A stretch of DNA of 64,000 nt, from NCBI RefSeq assembly GCF_024346135.1, contig NZ_JAGQCJ010000009.1:62001-126000 (forward strand), in the 5' to 3' direction. The notes beneath the pieces were generated by a model. It searched no databases and was not told the origin of the DNA. It was given only the letters and a program-made list of their open reading frames with translations. Position numbers and translations under genes: made by a program. Below, in pieces: positions 48,347 through 58,140 of the stretch (positions within the stretch are counted from its first letter, which is position 1; every line of letters starts with the position of its first letter). This DNA is from Cyanobium sp. CH-040. Lineage in GTDB: Bacteria > Cyanobacteriota > Cyanobacteriia > PCC-6307 > Cyanobiaceae.

Positions 48347-49890
48347 ACCTGGCCGATCTGCCCCTGCTCTCGCTGCTGCTGGCGATCCCCTTTGCCGGCG
48401 CCCTCGCCCTGATGCTCCAGCCGGTCACGGCCGCCCCGGCGCAGCTGCGCCGGGGGGCGATCGCCGTGCTGGCGGCACAGATCCTCGCCAGCCTGCTGCT
48501 GCTGGGGCCCTTCGATCCCGCCAACCCGGCCCTGCAGCTGCGCGAAGCCCACAGCTGGCTGCCGGGCATCGGCCTCGACTACCGCCTGGGCGTCGACGGC
48601 CTGTCGCTGCCCCTGGTGCTGATCAACGGCGCCCTGACGCTGGTGGCGGTGGTGTGCACCCGCGAATTCAGCCGCCGGCCGCGCCTCTACTTCGCCCTGC
48701 TGCTGCTGATCAGCGGTGCGGTGAACGGCGCCTTCCTGGCCGACAACCTGCTGCTGTTCTTCCTCTTCTACGAACTCGAGCTGATTCCCCTCTGGCTGCT
48801 GATCTCGATCTGGGGTGGTGCCGGGCGCGCCTACGCCGCCACCAAGTTTCTGATCTTCACGGCCATCTCCGGCATGCTCATCCTGGGCGCCTTCCTGGGG
48901 CTGGCCCTGCTCACCGGCAGTGTGGACTTCAGCCTCACGCCGGTGACCAGCGAGCGGCTGGCGATGGGCAGCCAGCTGGTGCTGCTGGCGGCACTGCTGG
49001 TGGGCTTCGGCATCAAGATGCCGCTGGTGCCGTTCCACACCTGGCTGCCCGATGCCCACACCCAGGCCTCCACGCCCGTGTCGGTGCTGCTGGCAGGGGT
49101 GCTGCTGAAGCTGGGCACCTACGGCCTGCTGCGCTTCGGCATGGGACTGTTCCCCGAGGCCTGGTCGCGGCTGGCACCCGCCCTGGCTCTCTGGGCCGCC
49201 GTCTCGGTGGTGTTCGGCTCGCTGGCCGCCATCGCCCAGCGCGACATGAAGCGGATGGTGGCCTACAGCTCGGTGGGGCACATGGGCTACGTGCTGCTGG
49301 CCGCCGCCGCGGCCACTCCGGTGGCGCTGCTCGGGGCTGAGTTCCAGATGGTGAGCCACGGCCTGATCTCGGCGCTGCTGTTCCTGCTGGTGGGCATCGT
49401 GTACCGCAAGACGGGCACCCGCGATCTGGAGGTGCTGCGGGGTCTGCTCAATCCCGAGCGGGGCCTGCCGCTCACCGGCAGCCTGATGATCCTGGCGGTG
49501 ATGGCCAGCGCCGGGCTGCCGGGCATGGCCGGGTTCATCTCGGAGTTTCTCGTCTTCCGGGGCAGCATCGTCGCCTTCCCGGTGGCCACCCTGCTGTGCA
49601 TGGTGGGCTCCGGCCTCACGGCGGTGTATTTCCTGCTGCTGGTGAACCGGGCCTTCTTCGGCCGCCTGGCGATCACCCCGGTGGAGGATCCGCTGCGGCA
49701 CGCCCGGCTCGACATCCAGCTGCCGGCAGTGGCACCGCGCGAAACGTTACCGGCAGTGGGGCTCTCCCTGGGGGTGGTGGGGCTGGGTCTGATGCCTGCC
49801 GGCCTGGGGCATCTGAGCGAAGCGACCAGCACGGCCATGGCGGAGCTGCCCGTGCTGGTGGCCAGCCTGATCCGAGGAGGAGTGAGCTGA
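48343..49890 (+). CDS. ndhD4: NDH-1 subunit D4 (CO2-uptake type)
   Basis: A 515-residue antiporter-like subunit with about 14 membrane helices. Recognisable parts are LGVDGLSLPLVLINGALTLV, NLLLFFLFYELELIPLWLLI, KMPLVPFHTWLPDAHTQAST (the conserved HTWLPDAH loop) and MKRMVAYSSVGHMGYVLLA. The ATG at 48343 overlaps the ndhF4 stop by four bases; a much longer frame upstream is a shadow of ndhF4. The stop overlaps the chpX ATG by one base. Tight overlaps indicate one translated unit. Confidence 0.92.
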   Translation: MNLADLPLLSLLLAIPFAGALALMLQPVTAAPAQLRRGAIAVLAAQILASLLLLGPFDPANPALQLREAHSWLPGIGLDYRLGVDGLSLPLVLINGALTLVAVVCTREFSRRPRLYFALLLLISGAVNGAFLADNLLLFFLFYELELIPLWLLISIWGGAGRAYAATKFLIFTAISGMLILGAFLGLALLTGSVDFSLTPVTSERLAMGSQLVLLAALLVGFGIKMPLVPFHTWLPDAHTQASTPVSVLLAGVLLKLGTYGLLRFGMGLFPEAWSRLAPALALWAAVSVVFGSLAAIAQRDMKRMVAYSSVGHMGYVLLAAAAATPVALLGAEFQMVSHGLISALLFLLVGIVYRKTGTRDLEVLRGLLNPERGLPLTGSLMILAVMASAGLPGMAGFISEFLVFRGSIVAFPVATLLCMVGSGLTAVYFLLLVNRAFFGRLAITPVEDPLRHARLDIQLPAVAPRETLPAVGLSLGVVGLGLMPAGLGHLSEATSTAMAELPVLVASLIRGGVS

Positions 49891-51050
49891 TGCCCGTCAT
49901 TTCCGCCGATCTCACCATCAACGGCGGCATGCCGCCGGCCGAACAGCTGGTGCAGCGGCTGCTGAGCGGCCACACCCTGCTGGCCGACAGCCCCGACCAT
50001 CTGCTGGAAGTGGTGGGGGTGCTGGAGAGCTACGGGGAGGTGCTGGATGCCTACAGCATCAACCTCATCTATCAGGCGGAACATCAGTTCCTCAATCCTT
50101 TCCCGATTTTCAAGTATTTCAACGGGCACATCACACCAGAAAAGATCTGGGCCTATCTCAACCACGACCGCATCAACTTCGAGTATGCCGAATACTGCAT
50201 GAAGGCGATGCTCTGGCATGGCACCGGTGGCCTGCACACCTACCTCGATTCCGAGGCCTTCGCCGCCAGCTGCGCCGCAATCATCGCCCGTCAACGTCGC
50301 CGGGCCCCTCTGCTGGCGCTGCTCCACCCGCTGGCGCCCAGCTTCCTGCCGGAGCTGATCCGCAGCGCCGCCACCACCCACGCCCTGGGCCAGTTCTGGC
50401 GGGTGATGAGCGATCTGTTCCTGGACCTGGCCGCTGCCGAGCGCGAGGGGCGCGTGCGCTCGATTCCGGGGGTGGTGGACTTCATCAGGGATGGCCTGGT
50501 GGCCGCCGCGGCCATTCCGATCACCTATGCCGTAACGATCGGCGGCGAGCGGCTCTGGGTGCTGCCCCCCGAGGCCGGCCTCACCTTCCTGGTGGATGTG
50601 GCCGTGCCCTACGTGGAGGCGGTGTTCCTGCGGGGAACGCCGTTCTTCGGCACCGTGAGCTTCAACGCCCAGGCCCGCCAGATCTCCACCGACCAGGGCC
50701 GCTTCGCCTACGGCGCCCTCTACGCCGACCCCCTGCCCACCATGGGATCCGGCATTCCCCCCAGCCTGCTGATGCAGGACATGTACCGCCATCTGCCCGC
50801 CCCCCTGCACCAGTGGTATCGCCAGCGCGCCCGGGGCGAGGGAGACATCCGGGTGAAGATCTGCCAGAGCTTCCAGAAGGCGATGTTCTGCGTCACCAAC
50901 GCCGCCATCAACGGCACGATGCCCCACCCGCTCGCCAGCGGCGAGCCGCAGCACCGCCAGGCCAACCGGGCCCATGCCGAGGCCTGGGCGGCGCGGCTGG
51001 CCATCGCCCGCACCGACTGCCTGGGAGATGCCGCACCAGTGCTGGCCTAG
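49890..51050 (+). CDS. chpX: CO2 hydration protein ChpX (CupB)
   Basis: The peripheral subunit that gives the NdhD4/F4 complex its vectorial carbonic-anhydrase-like activity at the thylakoid membrane. The ATG at 49890 (TGATG with the ndhD4 stop) gives 386 residues. Family features are LDAYSINLIYQAEHQFLNPF, FPIFKYFNGHITPEKIWAYL, DRINFEYAEYCMKAMLWHGT and the C-terminal VKICQSFQKAMFCVTNAAI. The His and Cys residues in the second and last of these segments are the candidate metal ligands of the family. Chp/Cup type is decided by the ndhD4/ndhF4 neighbours. Confidence 0.92.
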   Translation: MPVISADLTINGGMPPAEQLVQRLLSGHTLLADSPDHLLEVVGVLESYGEVLDAYSINLIYQAEHQFLNPFPIFKYFNGHITPEKIWAYLNHDRINFEYAEYCMKAMLWHGTGGLHTYLDSEAFAASCAAIIARQRRRAPLLALLHPLAPSFLPELIRSAATTHALGQFWRVMSDLFLDLAAAEREGRVRSIPGVVDFIRDGLVAAAAIPITYAVTIGGERLWVLPPEAGLTFLVDVAVPYVEAVFLRGTPFFGTVSFNAQARQISTDQGRFAYGALYADPLPTMGSGIPPSLLMQDMYRHLPAPLHQWYRQRARGEGDIRVKICQSFQKAMFCVTNAAINGTMPHPLASGEPQHRQANRAHAEAWAARLAIARTDCLGDAAPVLA

Positions 51051-51059
51051 GGTCGAGCC

Positions 51060-51332
51060 ATGGAGCAGCCCTGGACCCCCCGCCCCAAGCCGGAGCAGGC
51101 CGAGTGGCTGGAGCGGCGCATCGAGTTCGCTGAGTACGCGCAGACGCGCCACTTCCTGGAGCGGCTCAACGATCTCTGCGAGGCCGAGCAGCGCTTCCCC
51201 GACATCAGCTTCGGGCGCACCTACGTGAACCTCACCCTGCGGGCCGAGGCCGACGGCGGCGTCGTGGGGCCGTCCGAACACGACTTCGCCACCGCCATCG
51301 ACAGGCTCCTGGCCCCCGACCCCAGCACCTGA
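51060..51332 (+). CDS. acRAF: Alpha-carboxysome RuBisCO assembly factor acRAF (PCD-like)
   Basis: A 90-residue protein of the pterin-4a-carbinolamine dehydratase fold: ERRIEFAEYAQTRHFLERLN, EAEQRFPDISFGRTYVNLTL, then HDFATAIDRLL. PCD-like proteins in cso loci have lost the dehydratase activity and help assemble form IA RuBisCO. It starts at an ATG seven bases after TAGGGT, whose TAG is the chpX stop codon (51048-51050), and is 30 bases upstream of cbbX. Confidence 0.88.
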   Translation: MEQPWTPRPKPEQAEWLERRIEFAEYAQTRHFLERLNDLCEAEQRFPDISFGRTYVNLTLRAEADGGVVGPSEHDFATAIDRLLAPDPST

Positions 51333-51362
51333 CCCGACCCCTCCAGCCCGCCTCCCCGCGCG

Positions 51363-52325
51363 ATGAGCCACCCCGACCCGGACGCCGTCCCGACCCAGGA
51401 GCAGGGCCACGAAGCTGACGGCGCCGCCGCGGTGGATCTGCGGGCGGCCTACGAGGGGGCCGGGGTGCAGGCGGTGCTCGATCAGCTGGACCGGGAGCTG
51501 GTGGGGCTGAAGCCGGTGAAGGCCCGGATCCGCGAGATCGCCGCGCTGCTGGTGGTGAACCGGGCCCGGCAGCAGGTGGGGCTGGAGACGGCCCCCCCCA
51601 GCCTGCACATGTCGTTCACGGGCCGGCCCGGCACGGGCAAGACCACCGTGGCCGAACGCATGAGCCGGATCCTGCACGGGCTGGGCTATGTGCGCAAGGG
51701 CCATGTGGTCACCGCCACCCGCGACGACCTGGTCGGTCAGTACATCGGCCACACGGCGCCCAAGACCCGGGAGATGCTCAAGAAGGCCATGGGCGGTGTG
51801 CTCTTCATCGACGAGGCCTACTACCTCTACCGCCCCGAGAATGAACGGGATTACGGCGCCGAGGCGATCGAGATCCTGCTGCAGGTGATGGAGAACAACC
51901 GGGACGACCTGGTGGTGATCTTCGCCGGCTACAAGGAGCGCATGGATGTGTTCTACCAGAGCAATCCCGGGCTCTCCTCACGGGTGGCCAACCACATCGA
52001 CTTTCCCGACTACAGCGCCGAGGAGCTGCTGGCGATCGCCCAGCTGATCCTGGCCGAGGAGAACTACCGCTTCAGCGAGGAAGCGCGCGCCGCCTTCGCC
52101 GACTACATCCAGCGGCGCATGCAGCTGCCCTTCTTCGCCAATGCCCGCTCCATCCGCAACGCCATCGACCGGGCACGGATGCGCCAGGCCAACCGCCTGT
52201 TCAGCGGCATGGGCACGGCGGTGACGAAGCTGGATCTGATGACGATCGAAGCGGAGGACATCACTGCCAGCCGGGTGTTTCAAGGGGAAGTGGAGGGCCT
52301 GGATCCGGCCAGGCCGCTGATCTAG
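51363..52325 (+). CDS. cbbX: Red-type RuBisCO activase CbbX
   Basis: An AAA+ ATPase that remodels inhibited RuBisCO. The 320-residue protein has Walker A GRPGTGKT at 87-94 (Lys93), the Walker [21 protein letters not shown], and the pore region and sensor motifs [20 protein letters not shown], typical of CbbX. An acidic N-terminal leader of about 35 residues is variable. It closes the CO2-fixation block. Partner RuBisCO (form IA) and acRAF are adjacent. Confidence 0.95.
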   Translation: MSHPDPDAVPTQEQGHEADGAAAVDLRAAYEGAGVQAVLDQLDRELVGLKPVKARIREIAALLVVNRARQQVGLETAPPSLHMSFTGRPGTGKTTVAERMSRILHGLGYVRKGHVVTATRDDLVGQYIGHTAPKTREMLKKAMGGVLFIDEAYYLYRPENERDYGAEAIEILLQVMENNRDDLVVIFAGYKERMDVFYQSNPGLSSRVANHIDFPDYSAEELLAIAQLILAEENYRFSEEARAAFADYIQRRMQLPFFANARSIRNAIDRARMRQANRLFSGMGTAVTKLDLMTIEAEDITASRVFQGEVEGLDPARPLI

Positions 52326-52353
52326 CCTGCCGGCAGTCCGTCCGACCGCATCC

Positions 52354-52857
52354 ATGGCCCAGCACCCCATTTCCGGACGACATCTTGCCGCGCTCGTGCT
52401 GGCCTGCGGTCTGCCCTGGGCAGGCGCCAGCGGCGCCCGGGCCGAAACCTGCACCTTCCTGCAGCCCGTCGGCGGGGATGGCAGCACCAACATCGTCTCC
52501 AAGCGTGTTGAACGGCCCCGGGTGATGCCTCTGGGCATGCTGATCGGCCAGACCAACTGGAACACCGATTTCATCGTTGACAAGCCCTACAGCAGCTACA
52601 AATTCTTCTTCACCGCCAACTCTTCCGATCCCAACGCCACCTATCCGGTGGAGGGATTCATGAAATTCAGCGATGAGTCGAGCCTGAAGGTCATCGACGA
52701 GGAGATGAGCCCCCCGATCGGCACCGGCAGGATGTTCGGTCCCTTCCCCGCCGTGCCTGGCAAGCAGGCCAGCCAGATGAACTTCAAGGTGGGCGCCAGC
52801 AAGAACCCCGAAGCCACGGGCTTCAGCTACCGCATCTCGGTGCAGGGCTGCAACTGA
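52354..52857 (+). CDS. Exported hypothetical protein
   Basis: A 167-residue protein with a signal peptide (hydrophobic AALVLACGLPWAGAS, probably cut near ARA-E) and a mature part rich in beta-type sequence: TNWNTDFIVDKPYSSYKFFF, NATYPVEGFMKFSDESSL, and an end FSYRISVQGCN. Two Cys residues of the mature part (near the start and the last but one residue) may form a disulfide. No family was recognised. Base composition is a little less GC-biased than the neighbours. It ends three bases before the dnaA stop (convergent). Confidence 0.8.
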   Translation: MAQHPISGRHLAALVLACGLPWAGASGARAETCTFLQPVGGDGSTNIVSKRVERPRVMPLGMLIGQTNWNTDFIVDKPYSSYKFFFTANSSDPNATYPVEGFMKFSDESSLKVIDEEMSPPIGTGRMFGPFPAVPGKQASQMNFKVGASKNPEATGFSYRISVQGCN

Positions 52858-52860
52858 GCC

Positions 52861-54273
<1,413 letters not shown>

Positions 54274-54333
54274 CGATCCAAAGCCCTCCGGGGGGCGAAC
54301 TCTACGCAGAGGAGGCGCGGTGAAGCGTCTTTA

Positions 54334-55524
54334 ATGAAGCGGAATCCACCATCCAGCCGAACCCCGGCGTTCTCCATGCCACGCCTCGTTTCCAGCCCCC
54401 GAAGCGCCGGCCTGGTCGGCCTGATCGCAGCGCTGGCGTTGCTGGGCGGCTGCGGCAACCGCACGATCCCCGGCCTGCCGCGCCTGCCGGGCGAGAACGG
54501 CAACGAGACGGTGCGCATCAGCGATGCGCCGCCAGCGCCGCCGATCCAGGCCAGCAGCAACGTGATCGTGGAGGCGGTGGAGAAGGTGGGGCCGGCGGTG
54601 GTGCGCATCGACACCACCAAGCGGGTGATCAACCCCTTGGGCGGCCTGTTCGGCCGCGGACCCACCATCCAGGAGCAGCAGGGTCAGGGGTCCGGCTTCA
54701 TCACCCGCTCGGACGGCGTGGTGCTCACCAATGCCCACGTGGTGGAGGGGGCCAGCGACGTGACGGTGACCCTGCCCGATGGGCGCAGCTTCAGCGGCAA
54801 GGTGCTGGGCACCGACCCGCTCACGGACGTGGCCGTGGTGAAGGTGGTGGCCAGCAAGCTGCCGGTGGCGCCCCTGGGCGATTCCGGGCGGGTGCGGCCA
54901 GGGGAGTGGGCGATCGCCATCGGCAACCCCCTCGGGCTCGACAACACCGTGACCGCCGGGATCATCAGCGCCATCCAGCGCACCAACGCCGTGGGTGAGG
55001 GCCAGCGCGTGCCCTACATCCAGACGGACGCCGCCGTGAACCCCGGCAACAGCGGCGGGCCCCTGATCAACGACCGCGGCCAGGTGATCGGCGTCAACAC
55101 CGCCATCCGGCAGGCGCCCGGGGCGGGGCTGAGCTTCGCCATCCCGATCAATGTGGCCCGCCAGATCGCCGCCCAGATCCTCGAGCGCGGCTACGCCAGC
55201 CATCCCTACATCGGCGTGCGGCTGCAGGCGATCACGCCCCAGCTGGCCAGGGAGATCAACGCCAGCACCGACGAATGCCGGCTGCCGGAGGTGAACGGCG
55301 TGGTGGTGGTGGACGTGATGCCCAACAGCCCCGCGGCCCGGGGCGGGCTGCGGCCCTGCGACCTGATCGAGCAGGTGGGCGGCGATGCGGTGCGCAACCC
55401 CTCGGAAGTGCAGCTGGCGGTGGACCGGGGAGAGGTGGGCCAGGACCTGGCGGTTGTGGTGCGGCGCGGCAACGAGAGCCGCACCATCACCCTGAAGCCC
55501 GCCGAGCTGCCGCGGCAGGGTTGA
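54334..55524 (+). CDS. HtrA/Deg-type serine protease, probable lipoprotein
   Basis: Periplasmic or thylakoid-lumen quality-control protease with chaperone activity. From the ATG at 54334 it has 396 residues; an ATG at 54376 is an alternative. A lipobox-like LLGGC follows a hydrophobic stretch, suggesting lipidation. The catalytic triad is His135 (TNAHVV), Asp165 (LTDVAVVKV) and Ser240 (GNSGGPL). One PDZ domain follows, with VNGVVVVDVMPNSPAARGGL. This one-PDZ layout matches cyanobacterial HhoA/HhoB/HtrA, but which one is unclear. An acidic/flexible segment precedes the protease domain. The TTG of the next gene overlaps its stop (TTGA). Confidence 0.9.
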   Translation: MKRNPPSSRTPAFSMPRLVSSPRSAGLVGLIAALALLGGCGNRTIPGLPRLPGENGNETVRISDAPPAPPIQASSNVIVEAVEKVGPAVVRIDTTKRVINPLGGLFGRGPTIQEQQGQGSGFITRSDGVVLTNAHVVEGASDVTVTLPDGRSFSGKVLGTDPLTDVAVVKVVASKLPVAPLGDSGRVRPGEWAIAIGNPLGLDNTVTAGIISAIQRTNAVGEGQRVPYIQTDAAVNPGNSGGPLINDRGQVIGVNTAIRQAPGAGLSFAIPINVARQIAAQILERGYASHPYIGVRLQAITPQLAREINASTDECRLPEVNGVVVVDVMPNSPAARGGLRPCDLIEQVGGDAVRNPSEVQLAVDRGEVGQDLAVVVRRGNESRTITLKPAELPRQG

Positions 55525-56132
55525 GCAGCGGCCGCACGCTGGTGGTGATGGCGCGCTGGCCCGCCCCGGGCCGCTGCAAGAGCCGCCTGGCCGCCGGCAT
55601 CGGACGGCCCCGGGCGGCGGCGGTGCAGGGCCGCCTCTGCCGCCACACCTGCGCCGTGGCCCGCCAGGCGCGGCAACGCCTGGCCTTCGAACTGGTGCTG
55701 GCCGGCCAGGGGGTGGGCCCCAGGGCCCTGCGGCGCTGGGTCGCGCAGCTGGGCTGCGACCGGGGCGTGGAGCAGGGGCCAGGCAGCCTGGGGGTGCGCC
55801 TGCAGCGCCAGGTGCTGCGGGCACGACGGGGGGGAGCGGAGCAGGTGGTGCTGGTGGGCAGCGATCTGCCGGAGCTCGATGCCAGCGACCTGGTGCAGGC
55901 CTTCCGGACCCTGGAGACGCAGCCGCTGGTGCTCGGGCCTGCCGGCGACGGGGGCTACTGGCTGATCGGCCTGAACGGCTGCTGGCCGGCCCTGTTCTGC
56001 GGCATCCCCTGGGGCAGCTCCCTGGTGCTGGAGCACACCACGCAGGCGGCAGGCCGCCTGGGGCTGGAGCCCCGCTGGCTGAGCCGGCGCCACGACCTCG
56101 ACCGGCCCGACGATCTGGCGGCCTGGCGCTGA
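55521..56132 (+). CDS. TIGR04282-type glycosyltransferase (arsenosugar-like)
   Basis: A 203-residue GT-A protein of the CofC/DUF2064 type: VVMARWPAPGRCKSRLA near the start and GSDLPELDASDLVQAF then GPAGDGGYWLIGL in the nucleotide-binding part. Such proteins pair with TIGR04283 glycosyltransferases in loci linked to arsenosugar synthesis, though the linkage is based on genome context. The TTG at 55521 overlaps the htrA stop (TTGA) and is preferred over the long upstream frame, which is a shadow. TIGR04283 follows six bases downstream, so the two are a unit. Confidence 0.82.
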   Translation: MSSGRTLVVMARWPAPGRCKSRLAAGIGRPRAAAVQGRLCRHTCAVARQARQRLAFELVLAGQGVGPRALRRWVAQLGCDRGVEQGPGSLGVRLQRQVLRARRGGAEQVVLVGSDLPELDASDLVQAFRTLETQPLVLGPAGDGGYWLIGLNGCWPALFCGIPWGSSLVLEHTTQAAGRLGLEPRWLSRRHDLDRPDDLAAWR

Positions 56133-56138
56133 ACCGCG

Positions 56139-56912
56139 ATGGCCCTGCTGAGCGTGGTGATCCCCGCCCGCAACGAGGCCGGCCGGCTGCCGGGGCTGCT
56201 GGCCCAGCTCGCGCAGCGCCCGCAGCTGGTGCAGGAGGTGCTGGTGGTGGATGGCGGCAGTGCGGACGCCACCTCCCGCGTAGCGCAGCTGGCCGGGGCC
56301 CGGCTGCTGCGCAGTCCGCCGGGGCGCGGCCGCCAGCTGGCCCTGGGGGCCGCCGAAGCGATGGCGCCCTGGCTGCTGCTCCTGCACGCCGACGTGAGCC
56401 TGCCCCGGGACTGGGCGGAGCGGGTGCAGGCGGCGATCGGGCGCGGCAGCCCAGCCCGGGGGCAGCACCGGGAGAGGGCCTGGTTCTTCGATCTGGGGAT
56501 CCACGGCCACGATCCCGCCCTGCGGCTGGTGGAGCTGGGGGCGGCCCTGCGCAGCCGCTGGCGCCAGCTGCCCTACGGCGATCAGGGGCTGCTGCTCAGC
56601 CGCAGGCTCTACGACGCGGTGGGTGGCATCCGGCCGCTGCCGCTGATGGAGGATCTCGATCTGGTGCAGCGCCTGCGGCAGCGGGCACGGCTGGCGAGCC
56701 TGGGTGCGGCGGTGGAAGTCGACGGCCGCCGCTGGCGGCGGCTGGGGGTGTGGCGCACCACCCTGGCCAACGCACGCCTGCGGCGCGCCTGGCGCCGGGG
56801 CGCACCGGCCGAGGTGCTGGTGAACCGCTACTACCGATTCCGGGATCAGGGGGCGTACCAGAAGGCACAGCGGCGCTGCAGCGGTTCCAGTTCCCAGCCC
56901 AGCCCCTGGTAG
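56139..56912 (+). CDS. TIGR04283-type glycosyltransferase family 2
   Basis: A 257-residue GT2 enzyme. [18 protein letters not shown] at the start and [16 protein letters not shown] give the nucleotide-sugar site; [14 protein letters not shown] supplies the DxD-like region; LRRAWRRGA is in the C-terminal basic segment. Partner of the TIGR04282 gene. The last 67 bases overlap the end of the opposite-strand acetyltransferase gene; the tail after QGAYQKA may be beyond the conserved domain, but no earlier stop exists. Confidence 0.82.
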   Translation: MALLSVVIPARNEAGRLPGLLAQLAQRPQLVQEVLVVDGGSADATSRVAQLAGARLLRSPPGRGRQLALGAAEAMAPWLLLLHADVSLPRDWAERVQAAIGRGSPARGQHRERAWFFDLGIHGHDPALRLVELGAALRSRWRQLPYGDQGLLLSRRLYDAVGGIRPLPLMEDLDLVQRLRQRARLASLGAAVEVDGRRWRRLGVWRTTLANARLRRAWRRGAPAEVLVNRYYRFRDQGAYQKAQRRCSGSSSQPSPW

Positions 56913-57334
56913 AAGCCCACCACCCCGGGATCGGCGAACAGGCTCACCCGCTCCACCTCCAGCTCCCGCAGGTGATCGAGCACGAAGGCCATCAGGGCCC
57001 GGCCCATGCCGGCGCCCTGGTAATGGGGGTGCACGGCCACGTCCCACACCGTGGCCTCCACCACCCCGTCACCGGTGCAGCGGGCGAAGCCCACCAGCCG
57101 GGGCAGCCGCGGATCATGGCGCCACAACCCCACCCGCAGCAGGCTGTTCTCCAGGGCCTTGCGCACGCGCCGCAGGGGGCGGCGGCTCCAGCCCACGGCG
57201 TCGCAGAGCTGCTCGAGTTCGTAGAGATCGATCTCCCGCTCGCTGCTGAGCACCAGGCTGAGCCGGGGATTGGGAGTCGCGCAGAGGCGATGTCCACGGC
57301 CGTAGAGCTGGGTGAGCAGATCCACCGTGAGCAC
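56846..57334 (-). CDS. GNAT-family N-acetyltransferase
   Basis: The GTG at 57334 gives 162 residues. A leader ([20 protein letters not shown]) is followed by a GNAT core: [20 protein letters not shown], then the acetyl-CoA loop [20 protein letters not shown] and [19 protein letters not shown]. The substrate is unknown. A longer frame upstream has no family signal. It starts only 34 bases from the divergent hydrolase gene, so promoters must overlap. Similar plastid-type proteins acetylate Lys or N-termini, but no such role can be read here. Confidence 0.82.
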   Translation of the reverse strand: MLTVDLLTQLYGRGHRLCATPNPRLSLVLSSEREIDLYELEQLCDAVGWSRRPLRRVRKALENSLLRVGLWRHDPRLPRLVGFARCTGDGVVEATVWDVAVHPHYQGAGMGRALMAFVLDHLRELEVERVSLFADPGVVGFYQGLGWELEPLQRRCAFWYAP

Positions 57335-57367
57335 AGCACCGCAGACGGGATGGCACGATCCTGACCG

Positions 57368-58123
57368 ATGGAGACGCCGGTCCGCGATACCCCGCCCACG
57401 CCGCCGCCGGTGCTGCTGGTGGGGCTGCACGGCTGGCTGCTGTCCGGGCGGCTGTGGCGGCCGCTGACCAGGGAGCTGCAGCCCCGCTGGCAGTTCTGGG
57501 CCCCCGACCTGCCGGGCTTCGGGGAGACCCCCCGGCCGCGGGGACTGCAGCCCAGCCTCGCCAGCTACGGCGCCTGGGTGGCCGAGCAGTGCCTGCAGCG
57601 CCACGACGGCCCGGTGGTGCTGATCGGCCACTCCCTCGGCGGCAGCATTGCCCTGCACGCGGCCCAGCGGCTGGAGGGACGGCTGGCGGGAGTGGTGCAG
57701 ATCGCCGCCGGCGGGGGCGTGTACCAGCCCAGGCCCTTCGCCCGGGTGCGCCGCAGCGGTTGCCTGTTCCTGCGCTGGCGGCCCCGCTGGCTGCTGGGGC
57801 TTCCGGGCACCGATGGCCTGCGCAGCCCCCTGCTGGCCGACCTGCATGCGGCCCGGGGGCTGCTGGCCTGCAGCATGCGGCGCAGCGCCGTCAGCGCCCT
57901 GCCGCGGATCATCAGCGAGCTGCAGGTGCCCAGCCTGTGGGTGGCGGGCAGCCGCGACGGCGTCATGGCCCCGCGCTACGTGCGCCATCTGGCGGGCTAC
58001 GCCAGGGACCACCAGGTGACCGTGCTGGAGGGGGCAGGCCATCTGCCGATGCTGCAGATGCCGGGCCGGCTGGCGGAGAGCCTCAGCCCCTGGCTGGAGC
58101 AGCTGCCGATGCCACCCGGCTGA
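57368..58123 (+). CDS. Alpha/beta-fold hydrolase
   Basis: A 251-residue hydrolase with LLVGLHGWLLSGRLWRPL (oxyanion-side strand), nucleophile Ser89 in GHSLGGS, a late Asp in VAGSRDGVM and a His in GAGHLPMLQMPGRL, i.e. a complete triad. Cap region RRSGCLFLRWRPRWLL is basic. Such enzymes range from esterases to menaquinone/chlorophyll-related hydrolases; substrate unknown. It ends 17 bases before the stop of the convergent ABC exporter. Confidence 0.87.
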   Translation: METPVRDTPPTPPPVLLVGLHGWLLSGRLWRPLTRELQPRWQFWAPDLPGFGETPRPRGLQPSLASYGAWVAEQCLQRHDGPVVLIGHSLGGSIALHAAQRLEGRLAGVVQIAAGGGVYQPRPFARVRRSGCLFLRWRPRWLLGLPGTDGLRSPLLADLHAARGLLACSMRRSAVSALPRIISELQVPSLWVAGSRDGVMAPRYVRHLAGYARDHQVTVLEGAGHLPMLQMPGRLAESLSPWLEQLPMPPG

Positions 58124-58140
58124 ATGCTGGCCGACCGGGT

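Noticed and set aside
47194-49890. 898-residue reading frame covering ndhF4 3' half and ndhD4
   Set aside because: The first 380 codons are out of frame with ndhF4 and have no membrane segments; ndhD4 starts at the ATG at 48343.
51048-51053. TAGGGT as a promoter for acRAF
   Set aside because: The TAG is the chpX stop and the element is only seven bases from the ATG, so a chance match is more likely.
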